Below, one piece after another: positions 35,078-44,909 of a stretch of 64,000 nt of DNA. Numbering within the stretch: the stretch's first letter is position 1; every line of letters begins with the position of its first letter. The notes under the pieces are model-generated. The model worked only from the letters and a program-made list of their open reading frames with translations. It did no database searches and was not told the DNA's origin. Origin of the DNA: a bacterium (GTDB taxonomy: Bacteria > CLD3 > SB21); contig JABWCP010000001.1 in NCBI GenBank assembly GCA_013360215.1, positions 124,001 to 188,000 of the forward strand, in the 5' to 3' direction. Both the position numbers and the translations under genes were made by a program.

Positions 35078-36991
35078 ATGAAACTTGATTCCAAAATTCC
35101 CTCAGGCCCGCTCGCGGATAAATGGAGCCAACATAAGTTCAATATGAAGTTGGTCAATCCTGCGAATCGCCGTAAATATACTGTCATTGTCGTCGGTACG
35201 GGGCTTGCCGGTGCATCCGCCGCAGCAACCCTCGGCGAACTCGGCTACAATGTACATTCTTTTTGCATTCAGGATTCGCCCCGCCGAGCTCACTCGATCG
35301 CGGCGCAGGGCGGCATCAATGCGGCAAAAAATTATTCTAACGACGGAGACAGTGTGCACCGTTTGTTTTATGACACGATCAAAGGCGGAGATTACCGCGC
35401 ACGCGAAGCTAATGTCCATCGTTTAGCGGAGCTTTCCGTCAATATTATAGACCAGTGCGTCGCACAAGGCGTCCCGTTTGCACGTGAATACGGCGGCCAA
35501 CTAGATAACCGCTCCTTTGGCGGTGCGCAGGTATCGCGTACATTTTATGCCCGCGGCCAAACCGGACAACAACTTCTCCTTGGCGCCTACGGTTCGCTGA
35601 TGCGTCAGGTCAATGAAGGCGCCGTCAAAATGTTCCCCCGTCGAGAAATGCTGGATCTGGTGGTGATTGACGGTCAGGCCCGCGGCATCGTCGTCCGCAA
35701 TCTCGTGACCGGTGCGATCGAATCCTATGCCGGTGACGCCGTACTGCTGTGTACCGGTGGCTACGGAAACGTTTTTTATCTTTCGACCAATGCTAAAAAT
35801 TCCAACGTTACTGCTTCGTGGCGATGCTATAAAAAAGGTGCGTTTTTCGGCAATCCCTGCTACACGCAGATTCACCCGACCTGTATCCCCCAAAGCGGCG
35901 ATTATCAGGCCAAACTGACGCTCATGAGCGAAAGCCTCCGTAATGACGGGCGCGTATGGGTTCCTAAAACCAAAGGTGATAAACGTCCGCCGGAACAAAT
36001 TCCTGAAAATGAACGCGACTATTATTTGGAACGTAAGTACCCGAGTTTCGGAAATCTTGTACCGCGTGATGTGGCATCCCGTAATGCCAAATCCGTATGT
36101 GATGAAGGACGCGGTGTCGGCGAAACAGGTCTCGCCGTATATCTTGATTTTTCAGATGCCATCAAACGCCTCGGTGAAGACGATATTCGTGAAAAATACG
36201 GCAACCTTTTTGATATGTACGAACGTATCACCGGCGACAATCCTTATAAGACACCGATGCGTATATATCCTGCCGTTCACTATACGATGGGCGGTCTTTG
36301 GGTGGATTATAATCTGATGTCCACCGTTCCGGGCTTGTTTGTATTGGGTGAGGCCAATTTCTCGGATCACGGAGCCAATCGCCTTGGCGCCAGCGCCTTG
36401 ATGCAAGGACTCGCCGACGGCTATTTCGTGATTCCTTATACCTTGGCTAACTATCTCGCCTCGTCAAGTTTTAATAAAATCACGACGGATCACCAGGCGT
36501 TCAAAACAGCCGCAACCGCAGTAACCGAACAAACGAAAAAACTATTGGCCATCAAAGGCAAAAAAACCGTTTTGGAATTTCATCGCGAACTCGGCAAAAT
36601 TATGTGGGACGAAGTCGGTATGGCTCGCAATAAAGCAGGATTGGAACGCGCTTTAAGTGAAATCCCAAAACTCCGTGAAGAATTTTGGAAAAATGTCAAT
36701 GTTCCCGGCGAAGGTGAATTACTCAACAAAAACCTCGAATTTGCGGGACGTGTTGCTGATTTCTTGGAACTTGGCGAGCTCATGGCAATGGACGCACTGC
36801 AACGCGAGGAATCATGCGGAGGCCACTTCCGTGAAGAACATCAGACACCGGATGGTGAAGCCAAACGTAATGACGAACAGTTTGCTTACGTCGCGGCATG
36901 GGAATATGCCGGTGCCGACAAAGCGCCGATACTCAACAAAGAAGAACTGACGTTTGAAAACGTTCATCTTGCCCAACGAAGCTATAAATAA
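35078..36991 (+). CDS. sdhA: Succinate dehydrogenase/fumarate reductase flavoprotein subunit
   Basis: 637 residues. FAD-binding [19 protein letters not shown], then the [14 protein letters not shown] segment whose His attaches FAD covalently, FARTYGG-equivalent [23 protein letters not shown] and the active-site region around [12 protein letters not shown] and [14 protein letters not shown]. Catalyses succinate/fumarate interconversion on the cytoplasmic face. The 637-residue length is typical of the Bacteroidetes form. Confidence 0.95.
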   Translation: MKLDSKIPSGPLADKWSQHKFNMKLVNPANRRKYTVIVVGTGLAGASAAATLGELGYNVHSFCIQDSPRRAHSIAAQGGINAAKNYSNDGDSVHRLFYDTIKGGDYRAREANVHRLAELSVNIIDQCVAQGVPFAREYGGQLDNRSFGGAQVSRTFYARGQTGQQLLLGAYGSLMRQVNEGAVKMFPRREMLDLVVIDGQARGIVVRNLVTGAIESYAGDAVLLCTGGYGNVFYLSTNAKNSNVTASWRCYKKGAFFGNPCYTQIHPTCIPQSGDYQAKLTLMSESLRNDGRVWVPKTKGDKRPPEQIPENERDYYLERKYPSFGNLVPRDVASRNAKSVCDEGRGVGETGLAVYLDFSDAIKRLGEDDIREKYGNLFDMYERITGDNPYKTPMRIYPAVHYTMGGLWVDYNLMSTVPGLFVLGEANFSDHGANRLGASALMQGLADGYFVIPYTLANYLASSSFNKITTDHQAFKTAATAVTEQTKKLLAIKGKKTVLEFHRELGKIMWDEVGMARNKAGLERALSEIPKLREEFWKNVNVPGEGELLNKNLEFAGRVADFLELGELMAMDALQREESCGGHFREEHQTPDGEAKRNDEQFAYVAAWEYAGADKAPILNKEELTFENVHLAQRSYK

Positions 36992-37039
36992 TCTGAACCG
37001 AAGCGCCGCAACGCGGCACTTAATAGATAAGAGGAAATT

Positions 37040-37795
37040 ATGGAACAAAAGAAAATGACCCTTCACCTGAAGATCTGGCGCCAGAAAAACATGCAAAGCG
37101 CCGGTAAAATGGTGGATTATACGTTGGACAATGTATCAACCGATATGTCGTTTCTCGAAATGCTGGACGTTCTCAATGAACGCATCATCAAAAACGGTGA
37201 GGATCCCATCGAATACGATAATGATTGCCGGGAGGGTATTTGCGGTATGTGCAGCATGGTGATCAACGGTGTTGCCCACGGTCCTGAAAAAGGCACGGCC
37301 ACCTGCCAGCTCCACATGCGCAAATTTAAGGACGGCGACCACATCACGGTAGAACCTTGGCGCGCATCACCCTTTCCCGTTGTTAAAGATTTAGCCACGG
37401 ATCGTTCGGCTTTTGATGCGATTATTGCCGCCGGTGGTTATACCTCGTGCCGTGTTGGCTCCGCGGCCGAAGCCAATGCGTTACTGGTTCCCAAAGATAT
37501 GGCCGATAAAGCGATGGATGCGGCCGCATGTATCGGTTGCGGCGCTTGCGTAGCGGCCTGCCCCAACGGCTCCGCTTCCCTTTTTGTATCCGCTAAAATC
37601 GCGCAGTTTACTTATCTGCCCCAAGGTCACGCCGAACGGAAGCAACGCGTACTCAATATGGTCAATAAAATGGATGAACTCGGTTTTGGCGACTGCTCCA
37701 ATCACGGTGAATGCGAAGCTGTTTGCCCGAAAGAAATATCCATCACTCATATAGCTATCATGCGCAAAGAATATCTTAAAGCCGCACTGAGCTAA
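37040..37795 (+). CDS. sdhB: Succinate dehydrogenase/fumarate reductase iron-sulphur subunit
   Basis: 251 residues. The [2Fe-2S] Cys ligands are in CREGICGMCSM and later TATCQLH; [4Fe-4S] and [3Fe-4S] ligands are in CIGCGACVAACPNGS and CSNHGECEAVCPKEI. It wires FADH2 in SdhA to the haems of SdhC. GAGGAA is about 5 bases upstream of the ATG. Last gene before a strong terminator. Confidence 0.95.
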   Translation: MEQKKMTLHLKIWRQKNMQSAGKMVDYTLDNVSTDMSFLEMLDVLNERIIKNGEDPIEYDNDCREGICGMCSMVINGVAHGPEKGTATCQLHMRKFKDGDHITVEPWRASPFPVVKDLATDRSAFDAIIAAGGYTSCRVGSAAEANALLVPKDMADKAMDAAACIGCGACVAACPNGSASLFVSAKIAQFTYLPQGHAERKQRVLNMVNKMDELGFGDCSNHGECEAVCPKEISITHIAIMRKEYLKAALS

Positions 37796-37818
37796 ATGCT
37801 AATAATTTTGTCCCTTTG

Positions 37819-37850
37819 AAAAAGGCGAGCGATGCATGCTCGCCTTTTTT
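37819..37850 (+). terminator. Intrinsic terminator of sdhCAB
   Basis: AAAGGCGAGC, loop GATGCAT, GCTCGCCTTT, then T6; a 10-bp GC-rich stem 24 bases after the sdhB stop. Confidence 0.93.
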
Positions 37851-37951
37851 GTAATAGTATTTTTACAATTTTTTAATTTTTTTGTGAAACCTTAAACCAT
37901 AAGCATCGTATTCATTATTGGTTACACCATTAATGAAAGGTGGTTTGTACT

Positions 37952-39694
37952 ATGGCAGGTGTTTATAAATTCTCAGACATGCGCAGTCCCCTGCTTTTTG
38001 TTTCCCTGCTTTTTTCCGCATTACCCGCGTTTGCTCAAACATCCGTAGCGGAACTGAAAAACTTTGAGATGGATAAAATCTATGTCAAAGGATTCAGCGT
38101 TTCCAAAAACTCATCCGTGCATATCAAAGGCATCGGTGTGATGTCGGATCACGAAAAATGGTATCGCTGGAATCCCATGATCGCCTACGGATGGATCATC
38201 AACGCGGATACCCGTGAATTGGTTTGGACCATGGATCCTTCCAACGTCACCAGCAATTGGAACTCGCGCAACATAGTTTACGAGGGCAATCTGACGTTAG
38301 CGCCGGGTAATTATGAAGCCTATTACACCACGACGGGCCAAAAGGTTATTCGTATCTCCCGCTCACAAAGTTATTTCAATCAATTCTTCAAAAATCTGGC
38401 CAATGTTTTTGTTGACGATGCCGATTTGTACGAAAACGCGGATGAGTGGTTATTACAAATCACATCGGATGAAAGACCATCCAATTTTGGTTCATACGAC
38501 GGCGCTTTACCCAAAAGCGTTTTCCTGAACCTTTGCGGCGCCCGCGACAGCGATTACCGGGAAAAAGGTTTTACGCTGGAGCGCGACATCAAAGTCAAAG
38601 TGTATTGCAACGGCGAAGGCCAAGACCGGCGCATGTATGATTATGGCTGGATCGCTGAGGATAAATCTTCAAAGACCGTATGGGAAATGCGTTTTGATAA
38701 TACCGAACACGGCGGTGGCGCTGAAAAAAATCGTTTGTATCGCGGCATCATCACCTTGCCCGCCGGCAACTATGTTGCAACATTCCTAACGGATGATTCG
38801 CATTCGTTTATGGATTGGAATATGCAACCGCCGTACGATCCCTCTTCATGGGGTATGATGCTGAGTGTCGTTGACGAGCGCGATTTGGATTTTGTACGCG
38901 AATACAAAAAAGCCAAGAAACAGGAAATTCTTTCCATTACCGGTGTCGGCGATGAACAGTTCCGTTCTGAAGGCTTATCGCTCAGCCGTAAAACGGATCT
39001 ACATGTTTTTGCCCTGGGAGAAGGCCGTGAAAACCGGATGTACGATTATGGATGGATCGTCAATGCGCGCGACGGCAACACGATATGGGAAATGCGATTC
39101 CGCGATACCAAGTTCGCCGGTGGCGCCGACAAAAACCGTTTATTTGATGGAGTCGTATCGTTACCTGCCGGTGAATATATGGTGTACTATCGTACCGACG
39201 GTTCGCATTCGGCTGAAGATTGGAACGATGATCCGCCATACAACCAACAAAAATGGGGCATTACGTTAAGTCTTGTTAATAACAGCGATGCATCGTCCAT
39301 CAGCAAACTTAATGAATTGCCGGAAGATAATAATGTTCTCGCACAGATCGTTCGCGTCGGAGATGACGAATACGAAACCCGCGACTTTTCGCTGAATCGC
39401 GCCACCGAAGTGCGCATCCAATGCATCGGTGAAGGACGTTCCGGAAGAATGTACGATTACGGATGGATAAAAAACGCTGAAACCGGTCAGACTGTTTGGA
39501 AAATGCTGTATGAAGATACCGAGCCAGCTGGTGGTGCACGAAAAAACAGATCATTTAATGGTGTGGTCCTATTGGCTCCGGGAAATTACAAGGTAACTTT
39601 TATTTCGGATGATTCACATTCCTACGAAGATTGGAACGACGATCCGCCGAATTTACCGGACCGCTGGGGTATTACGGTACGCGTCAATAAATAG
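37952..39694 (+). CDS. Secreted protein with four tandem ~135-residue repeats
   Basis: 580 residues from the ATG at 37952 (AAAGGTGG eight bases upstream; a GTG at 37940 would add four residues). Signal peptide LLFVSLLFSALPAFAQ. Repeats 2-4 each contain MYDYGWI (about residues 228, 364, 500), a TVWEM-like strand, AGGAxKNR, LPAGNY, (T/S)DDSHS, DWNxxPP and WGI. Repeat 1 is degenerate (MIAYGWI, LVWTM, LAPGNYEAYY). The motifs suggest a beta-sandwich repeat with possible ligand loops. I know similar unannotated proteins from FCB bacteria, but no function. It sits alone between two terminators. Confidence 0.75.
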   Translation: MAGVYKFSDMRSPLLFVSLLFSALPAFAQTSVAELKNFEMDKIYVKGFSVSKNSSVHIKGIGVMSDHEKWYRWNPMIAYGWIINADTRELVWTMDPSNVTSNWNSRNIVYEGNLTLAPGNYEAYYTTTGQKVIRISRSQSYFNQFFKNLANVFVDDADLYENADEWLLQITSDERPSNFGSYDGALPKSVFLNLCGARDSDYREKGFTLERDIKVKVYCNGEGQDRRMYDYGWIAEDKSSKTVWEMRFDNTEHGGGAEKNRLYRGIITLPAGNYVATFLTDDSHSFMDWNMQPPYDPSSWGMMLSVVDERDLDFVREYKKAKKQEILSITGVGDEQFRSEGLSLSRKTDLHVFALGEGRENRMYDYGWIVNARDGNTIWEMRFRDTKFAGGADKNRLFDGVVSLPAGEYMVYYRTDGSHSAEDWNDDPPYNQQKWGITLSLVNNSDASSISKLNELPEDNNVLAQIVRVGDDEYETRDFSLNRATEVRIQCIGEGRSGRMYDYGWIKNAETGQTVWKMLYEDTEPAGGARKNRSFNGVVLLAPGNYKVTFISDDSHSYEDWNDDPPNLPDRWGITVRVNK

Positions 39695-39714
39695 TTTTCC
39701 CCTACTGAAAAAAT

Positions 39715-39743
39715 AAAACCCTGAGTTGAACTCAGGGTTTTTT
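39715..39743. terminator. Bidirectional intrinsic terminator
   Basis: AAAACCCTGAGTT / AACTCAGGGTTTT, a perfect 13-base inverted repeat with A-runs on the left and T-runs on the right. It lies between the convergent repeat-protein and acyl-CoA dehydrogenase genes and can serve both. Confidence 0.93.
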
Positions 39744-39765
39744 ATTGCCATTTTTATAAATTGCC

Positions 39766-41649
39766 TCAAGCGGCTACGGTCGGCGCAGATTGTGATTTAG
39801 TTTTTGATTCTTTGGATTCCGCGATACCCGCTTCCATCCAACCGTATTTATTATTCAAAATATCTTTGGCCATGTTGTATTTAGCGTTGTCATCATTATT
39901 CCACATGGCTTTGAATGACACTTCGACGCGACGTCGTGCGTTACGGCAAAAAAGATCCGCAAGCTTCATCGCATCGGAATTACCTTCTTTGGCCATCTTG
40001 ACGGCACGCGACATCGTAGCCGACATAGCAAAAAGTTCGGCACCGATATCAACGGCGCGGAACAAGAATGCCTGTTTGTATGCCAGTTTAGCTTGATGAC
40101 GCATCATTCCGTGGAAAATCTCCCGGGATAATTTGCGTGTTTTGCGTTCGACAAAACGCATGTGCGTCGCGAGCGGACCAAATTCACTAAAACGTGGCCA
40201 CCGTCCCCAACCTAACCAGCGTGTCGGATACCAAATGCCATAAAACAGCGCAATCTTAGGCAGAGCTCCCAGTTTTTCACCGATAGAGGATTTGGGATCG
40301 ATCATTTTCCAAGCAACTTCCAAATGTTTATCTACGGCTTCCCGCGCAATAAACAAGCGCATAATTTCACTCGATCCTTCAAAAATCAAATTAATTCGAA
40401 AATCACGCATCATACGTTCAACAGCAACCGGATCTTCACCGCGTGCGCGTAAAGAATCGGCCGTTTCATATCCGCGGCCGCCGCGTATCTGCAGCGTATC
40501 ATCTACAATTTTCCAACCGGCTTCGGTATTATACATTTTACCGACAGCGGCCTCTAGGCGAATGTCCAACTTCTTATCCGCCATGGCTGTAGATAACGAA
40601 GCAACCGATTCCATGGCAAACGTCATGGAAGCCATATCGGCAATTTTTTGTGCGATGGCTTCATGTTTACCGATGGGTTGTCCCCACTGTACACGCTTGG
40701 AAGCCCATTCCCGCGCAACATGGAGGCATGCTTTCGCCGTTCCCGCCGCTCCCGCCGGCAGTGTCAATCGCCCGGTATTGAGCGTGATTAACGCCAACTT
40801 GAGACCTTTACCTCTACCCCAAATGATGTTTTCTTTGGGCACGCGCACGTCTTTGAATGACAGAACCGCATTTTCCAATGCTTTGAGACCCATGAAGTAA
40901 CAGCGATGATCTACTTTTACGCCGGGCCATTTGGTCTCAACGATAAACGCTGTGATCGCTCCGTCTTCAGGATGACGTGCCATCACAACGATGATATCAG
41001 CGATTGTACCGTTGGTACACCATAGTTTTTCACCATTGAGTATGTACGACTGACCGTCTTCGCTTTCAACAGCGGTGGTGTGCAACTTGGCAGGATCCGA
41101 ACCGGCTTCAGGTTCCGTCAGCGCAAACGCTGAAATTTCGCCTTTGGCTAATCGAGGCAGATACTTTTGTTTTTGTTCGTCGGTACCAAATAGCATCAGC
41201 GGTTGAGGTACGCCGATGGATTGATGTGCAGACAATAAGGCAATCACATTGCCATCTTTCGTACAGATCAATTCCATTATTTTATTATATTCGGCTTGCG
41301 AAAATTCCAAACCACCGTACTCTTTTTTGATCTTCATGCCGAACGCACCCATCGCCTTGAGCCGGTCGCGCACCGCCATGGGTATTTTTCCTTCACGATC
41401 GATCGCATCGGAATCCACTTCCTCTTCGATGAACTTCTTGAACTCGGTATAAAACTGCTGAAATTCGGGACGGTTAATTCCCTTGGGTTCCGGATACGGA
41501 TGAACTAAATCCAGACGAAGGTTACCTAAAAAAATTTCACGCAAAAAACTGGGATTTTCCCATTTGCTCTCGCGGGCGGATTCGGCTACTTCCCGAGCCT
41601 CTTCCTCGGTGACATGGCGCTTGCCGCTTTGTGCATCATGAGCTGACAT
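39766..41649 (-). CDS. Acyl-CoA dehydrogenase with extended C-terminus
   Basis: 627 residues from the ATG at 41649; an in-frame extension to 41712 has no ribosome site. Acyl-CoA dehydrogenase core with [12 protein letters not shown] (FAD/substrate loop), GEKLWCTNG and [15 protein letters not shown], whose Glu is the catalytic base (about residue 425). About 170 further residues follow, as in very-long-chain enzymes. It catalyses the first, FAD-dependent step of beta-oxidation. The FadJ-type enzyme at 44910 could do the next two steps. No electron-transfer flavoprotein genes are nearby. Confidence 0.88.
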   Translation of the reverse strand: MSAHDAQSGKRHVTEEEAREVAESARESKWENPSFLREIFLGNLRLDLVHPYPEPKGINRPEFQQFYTEFKKFIEEEVDSDAIDREGKIPMAVRDRLKAMGAFGMKIKKEYGGLEFSQAEYNKIMELICTKDGNVIALLSAHQSIGVPQPLMLFGTDEQKQKYLPRLAKGEISAFALTEPEAGSDPAKLHTTAVESEDGQSYILNGEKLWCTNGTIADIIVVMARHPEDGAITAFIVETKWPGVKVDHRCYFMGLKALENAVLSFKDVRVPKENIIWGRGKGLKLALITLNTGRLTLPAGAAGTAKACLHVAREWASKRVQWGQPIGKHEAIAQKIADMASMTFAMESVASLSTAMADKKLDIRLEAAVGKMYNTEAGWKIVDDTLQIRGGRGYETADSLRARGEDPVAVERMMRDFRINLIFEGSSEIMRLFIAREAVDKHLEVAWKMIDPKSSIGEKLGALPKIALFYGIWYPTRWLGWGRWPRFSEFGPLATHMRFVERKTRKLSREIFHGMMRHQAKLAYKQAFLFRAVDIGAELFAMSATMSRAVKMAKEGNSDAMKLADLFCRNARRRVEVSFKAMWNNDDNAKYNMAKDILNNKYGWMEAGIAESKESKTKSQSAPTVAA

Positions 41650-41772
41650 TATCGGATTACCTTTCCTGTAATAACATATGTGATAAATAAAAAGCTTGTT
41701 TGTATAAATCAAATATCCAAATTCATTGCACTAAATTCAAATTAAAAATACGCCGTCAGACGGATATTACGC

Positions 41773-41801
41773 TTGTATTTTTACATGTGGTCGGCTATAT
41801 T
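41773..41801 (+). promoter_or_regulatory. Promoter of the SpoIIE-phosphatase gene
   Basis: TTGTAT, 17-base spacer, TATATT; the -10 lies 39 bases before the ATG at 41840 in the gap between divergent genes. Confidence 0.5.
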
Positions 41802-41839
41802 AGCCCGCTTTTTAATTTTCGTTCAAATCTTACGATTTC

Positions 41840-43810
41840 ATGTTCAATTTTTCTCGTACGCTGCTTCGTGATGTCATCTTATATGCCGTCCTCGTTGCTA
41901 TTTTTATCGCTATTTTTCTCATCGGAGAATACATCTCCGACAGTTACTTTCCGCGCACCAGCGACTATGTGATTTTTTTCTTCAAAGCTCTGGTTTTCAT
42001 CCTCATTTACGAGCCTATCCGTAAACTCACGGAACTCTATATCCGGAAAATCGTTTTTAGCTATTACTACCGTCGCCAGGAAGATCTCCGTGATTTGGAT
42101 GCCCGGTTGGTTTCCACGATGGGTTATCATGAAATGGCCGATATTATCACCGAACGGATTAGTGGATTGCTGAATGTCAAATACGCCGCGATTTACCTTC
42201 GCATCCCCGAATTTTTTTCATTGGTGAGTTCGTATGGCCGCAGTGACCTCATTACCAAACGTATTAAAGCCGACATGGCCGTTTATGATGCCTTGTTATC
42301 CGGCAAACGCGTATTCACAATAAATGAACTGTTTGTTATGCATCAGACCGTTTTAACCGATGATGCGTTAAAAGTTTTCAAACACGAAGGCTGCAAATAC
42401 ATCATACCGATGTTAAAAAAAGACGGCATTAGCGCCTTGCTCGTGTTGGGTGAAGAAACGCAGATTCGCTACGATCTGAGCGACGAAGATAAAAAAATCC
42501 TCTGGCAATCCATGCAACGCGTCGGCAATACGCTTGAGAGTACGCGCCTCTATAGTCAACTTCAAAAATCGCTCGTAGAAAAAGAAATCGTTCTAGAGAT
42601 TGCCAAAAAATTTAACGGTGAAATTCATACCGAAAAATTGCTCGATAATATTCTCGATGCCGTCAAATCCATCGTGCCGTACGATGCCGCCGGTATTTTC
42701 CTGGTGAATGAAGTGACGCAAGAAATCGAAAGTGCGGTCATGCGCGGTTACGATCCTGAAGTAATGGAACAAATTCGCATGAAAGTCGGAACCGGTCTGA
42801 TCGGTCACGTTGCGATCATTGGCAAACCGGTCATCGTAAAAGACGTCAATTTTGATGAACACTACGTCAGTGTTCGTGACAATACCCGATCCGAAATAAC
42901 AATTCCCATCAAGGACAGCGACCGTACCATCGGTGTACTCAATCTCGAAAGTGACATGCTCGGCGCTTACCATGAGGGATTTCTCGATATACTCAATGCA
43001 ATCGCCGGCGAAGCCGGAATTGCCATACAAAATGCACAGCTCAACGAGCAAGCCATTCGCAATGAAGAATTGCAAAAAGAACTTAAAATTGCAGGTAAGA
43101 TCCAGCAGGCTATCCTCCCGCAGCAGTTACCGCGTATTCCCAATCTGCAAATAACGGCCAAAAGCCTTCCCTGTTATGCTGTCGGCGGCGACTTCTATGA
43201 TGTGCTAAAGCTTAATGATCATCAGGTCACGGTTTCCATCGGCGATGTATCCGGAAAAGGCGTACCGGGCGCCATCATGATGTCCGTATTGTACACCAGC
43301 TATCGTGGCATGGTGCACGAATACAAAACGAGCTGGGAAGTCGTTAATAGTTTGAACAACCTCCTTTGCACACATACGGCCGAAGGCCGCTATGCAACGT
43401 TCTTTCACTGCATAATTGATTTTGAACGCCTCATCATGTATTATACGAATGCGGGCCATAATCCGCCGATGATCCGTAAAGAAAGCGGCGAATGGATCAA
43501 ACTTCGGGAGGGCGGCATTGTATTGGGATTCATCCCCGATCAGGATTATCGTCAGATGACCCAGCCGCTTGATCCGGGCGACATCATCGTATTGTACACA
43601 GACGGGATTACGGAAGTATTCAGCGAAGCCGAAGAATTGTTCGGCGAAGAGCGTCTCAAAGAGGTTATAGAAAATAACCGTGAAACTTCTGCTAAAAATA
43701 TTCAGGACGAAATCATCGCCGCGGTCAGCACATTTGCCCCGGATCAGGAAATGCAACAGGACGATATTACACTCGTGATTATTAAAATCGAAAAAAGTAC
43801 ATTAGTATAA
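41840..43810 (+). CDS. Membrane GAF-SpoIIE (PP2C) serine phosphatase, RsbU-like
   Basis: 656 residues. Two N-terminal membrane helices (about 9-31 and 46-62), a GAF-like region (about 80-230), a clearer GAF at about 260-400 (GIFLVNEVTQEIESAVMRGYD in pieces), a coiled linker (NEELQKELKIAGKIQQAILPQQ in pieces) and a SpoIIE domain at about 440-650 (GGDFYD, IGDVSGKGVPGAIMM, NAGHNPP, LYTDGITE). It should dephosphorylate a STAS anti-anti-sigma factor. The STAS gene at 55687 is a candidate substrate, though a second phosphatase sits closer to it. Confidence 0.9.
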   Translation: MFNFSRTLLRDVILYAVLVAIFIAIFLIGEYISDSYFPRTSDYVIFFFKALVFILIYEPIRKLTELYIRKIVFSYYYRRQEDLRDLDARLVSTMGYHEMADIITERISGLLNVKYAAIYLRIPEFFSLVSSYGRSDLITKRIKADMAVYDALLSGKRVFTINELFVMHQTVLTDDALKVFKHEGCKYIIPMLKKDGISALLVLGEETQIRYDLSDEDKKILWQSMQRVGNTLESTRLYSQLQKSLVEKEIVLEIAKKFNGEIHTEKLLDNILDAVKSIVPYDAAGIFLVNEVTQEIESAVMRGYDPEVMEQIRMKVGTGLIGHVAIIGKPVIVKDVNFDEHYVSVRDNTRSEITIPIKDSDRTIGVLNLESDMLGAYHEGFLDILNAIAGEAGIAIQNAQLNEQAIRNEELQKELKIAGKIQQAILPQQLPRIPNLQITAKSLPCYAVGGDFYDVLKLNDHQVTVSIGDVSGKGVPGAIMMSVLYTSYRGMVHEYKTSWEVVNSLNNLLCTHTAEGRYATFFHCIIDFERLIMYYTNAGHNPPMIRKESGEWIKLREGGIVLGFIPDQDYRQMTQPLDPGDIIVLYTDGITEVFSEAEELFGEERLKEVIENNRETSAKNIQDEIIAAVSTFAPDQEMQQDDITLVIIKIEKSTLV

Positions 43811-43838
43811 ATGATACAGTTTTGGAGCAAGGGACATC

Positions 43839-44834
43839 ATGGCATCGGTTGACATCAAAGCACTGAACGAGCGCATTTATATCGAAAGCGGATTCATTGA
43901 CAACATTCTCAAAGAAGTCGGCCTCGTTATCGTCGGTCAAAAGTATATGATCGAGCGTTTATTAGTAGCGCTTTTGTCCAACGGCCACGTTCTGCTCGAA
44001 GGCGTGCCGGGTCTTGCGAAAACCTTAGCGATCAAAACATTGTCGGAAACGATTCATACCAAGTTTCAACGTATTCAGTTCACGCCCGACCTTTTGCCCG
44101 CCGATTTGCTCGGAACGCTGATTTACAATCAGAAAGAAGGAAATTTTTATACCCGCAAAGGACCGGTTTTTTCCAATCTTATTTTAGCGGATGAAATCAA
44201 CCGTTCACCGGCCAAAGTGCAAAGCGCGTTGCTTGAAGCTATGCAAGAGCGTCAGGTTACCATCAGCGATACGACGTATCCTCTGCCGGAACCTTTTCTC
44301 GTATTGGCGACGCAAAATCCCGTCGAGCAGGAAGGAACATATCCTCTGCCCGAAGCGCAAGTGGATCGCTTTATGCTCAAACTCAAGGTGGGTTATCCTA
44401 CGCGCGATGAGGAATTGGAGATTATACGCCGCAATGCAACGACGGCACCGCAACTGAAAGTTAAGCCGGTGGCGACCCCGGAAGAAATTTTACGCGCACG
44501 CAAAACGGTAAACGAAATATACATGGACGAAAAAATCGAAAACTATATTGTCGATCTCGTTTTTGCGACACGTCAACCGGAAAAATATGGATTGCCGGAG
44601 TTAAAGCCGCTGATTCACTTTGGCGCTTCACCGCGCGCATCCATCAGTTTGACCCTTGCATCCAAAGCGTATGCATTTCTCAAGCGTCGGGGTTATGTGA
44701 TCCCGGAAGACGTACGCGCCGTGGCTATGGATGTATTGCGTCATCGCGTTATACTCACTTACGAGGCCGAAGCCGAGGAACTGACTACCGAAGAAATCAT
44801 TACGCAAGTTTTGAATAAAGTCGAAGTACCGTAA
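43839..44834 (+). CDS. MoxR-family AAA+ ATPase
   Basis: 331 residues. Walker A GVPGLAKT, Walker B LILADEINRSPAKVQ, sensor region VLATQNPVEQEGTYPLPEAQVDRF (in pieces) and sensor 2 FGASPRASI. MoxR ATPases act as chaperones that insert cofactors or activate complexes, usually with DUF58 and VWA genes; none follows here, which is unusual. AAGGGA stands six bases before the ATG, 28 bases after the phosphatase gene. Confidence 0.92.
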   Translation: MASVDIKALNERIYIESGFIDNILKEVGLVIVGQKYMIERLLVALLSNGHVLLEGVPGLAKTLAIKTLSETIHTKFQRIQFTPDLLPADLLGTLIYNQKEGNFYTRKGPVFSNLILADEINRSPAKVQSALLEAMQERQVTISDTTYPLPEPFLVLATQNPVEQEGTYPLPEAQVDRFMLKLKVGYPTRDEELEIIRRNATTAPQLKVKPVATPEEILRARKTVNEIYMDEKIENYIVDLVFATRQPEKYGLPELKPLIHFGASPRASISLTLASKAYAFLKRRGYVIPEDVRAVAMDVLRHRVILTYEAEAEELTTEEIITQVLNKVEVP

Positions 44835-44909
44835 CATCGGTTCAGCCGCATTTGCGATCATACGCAGATCGGCTTTCTAACTTTCAACGCTCACCCGAGT
44901 ATATATAAT

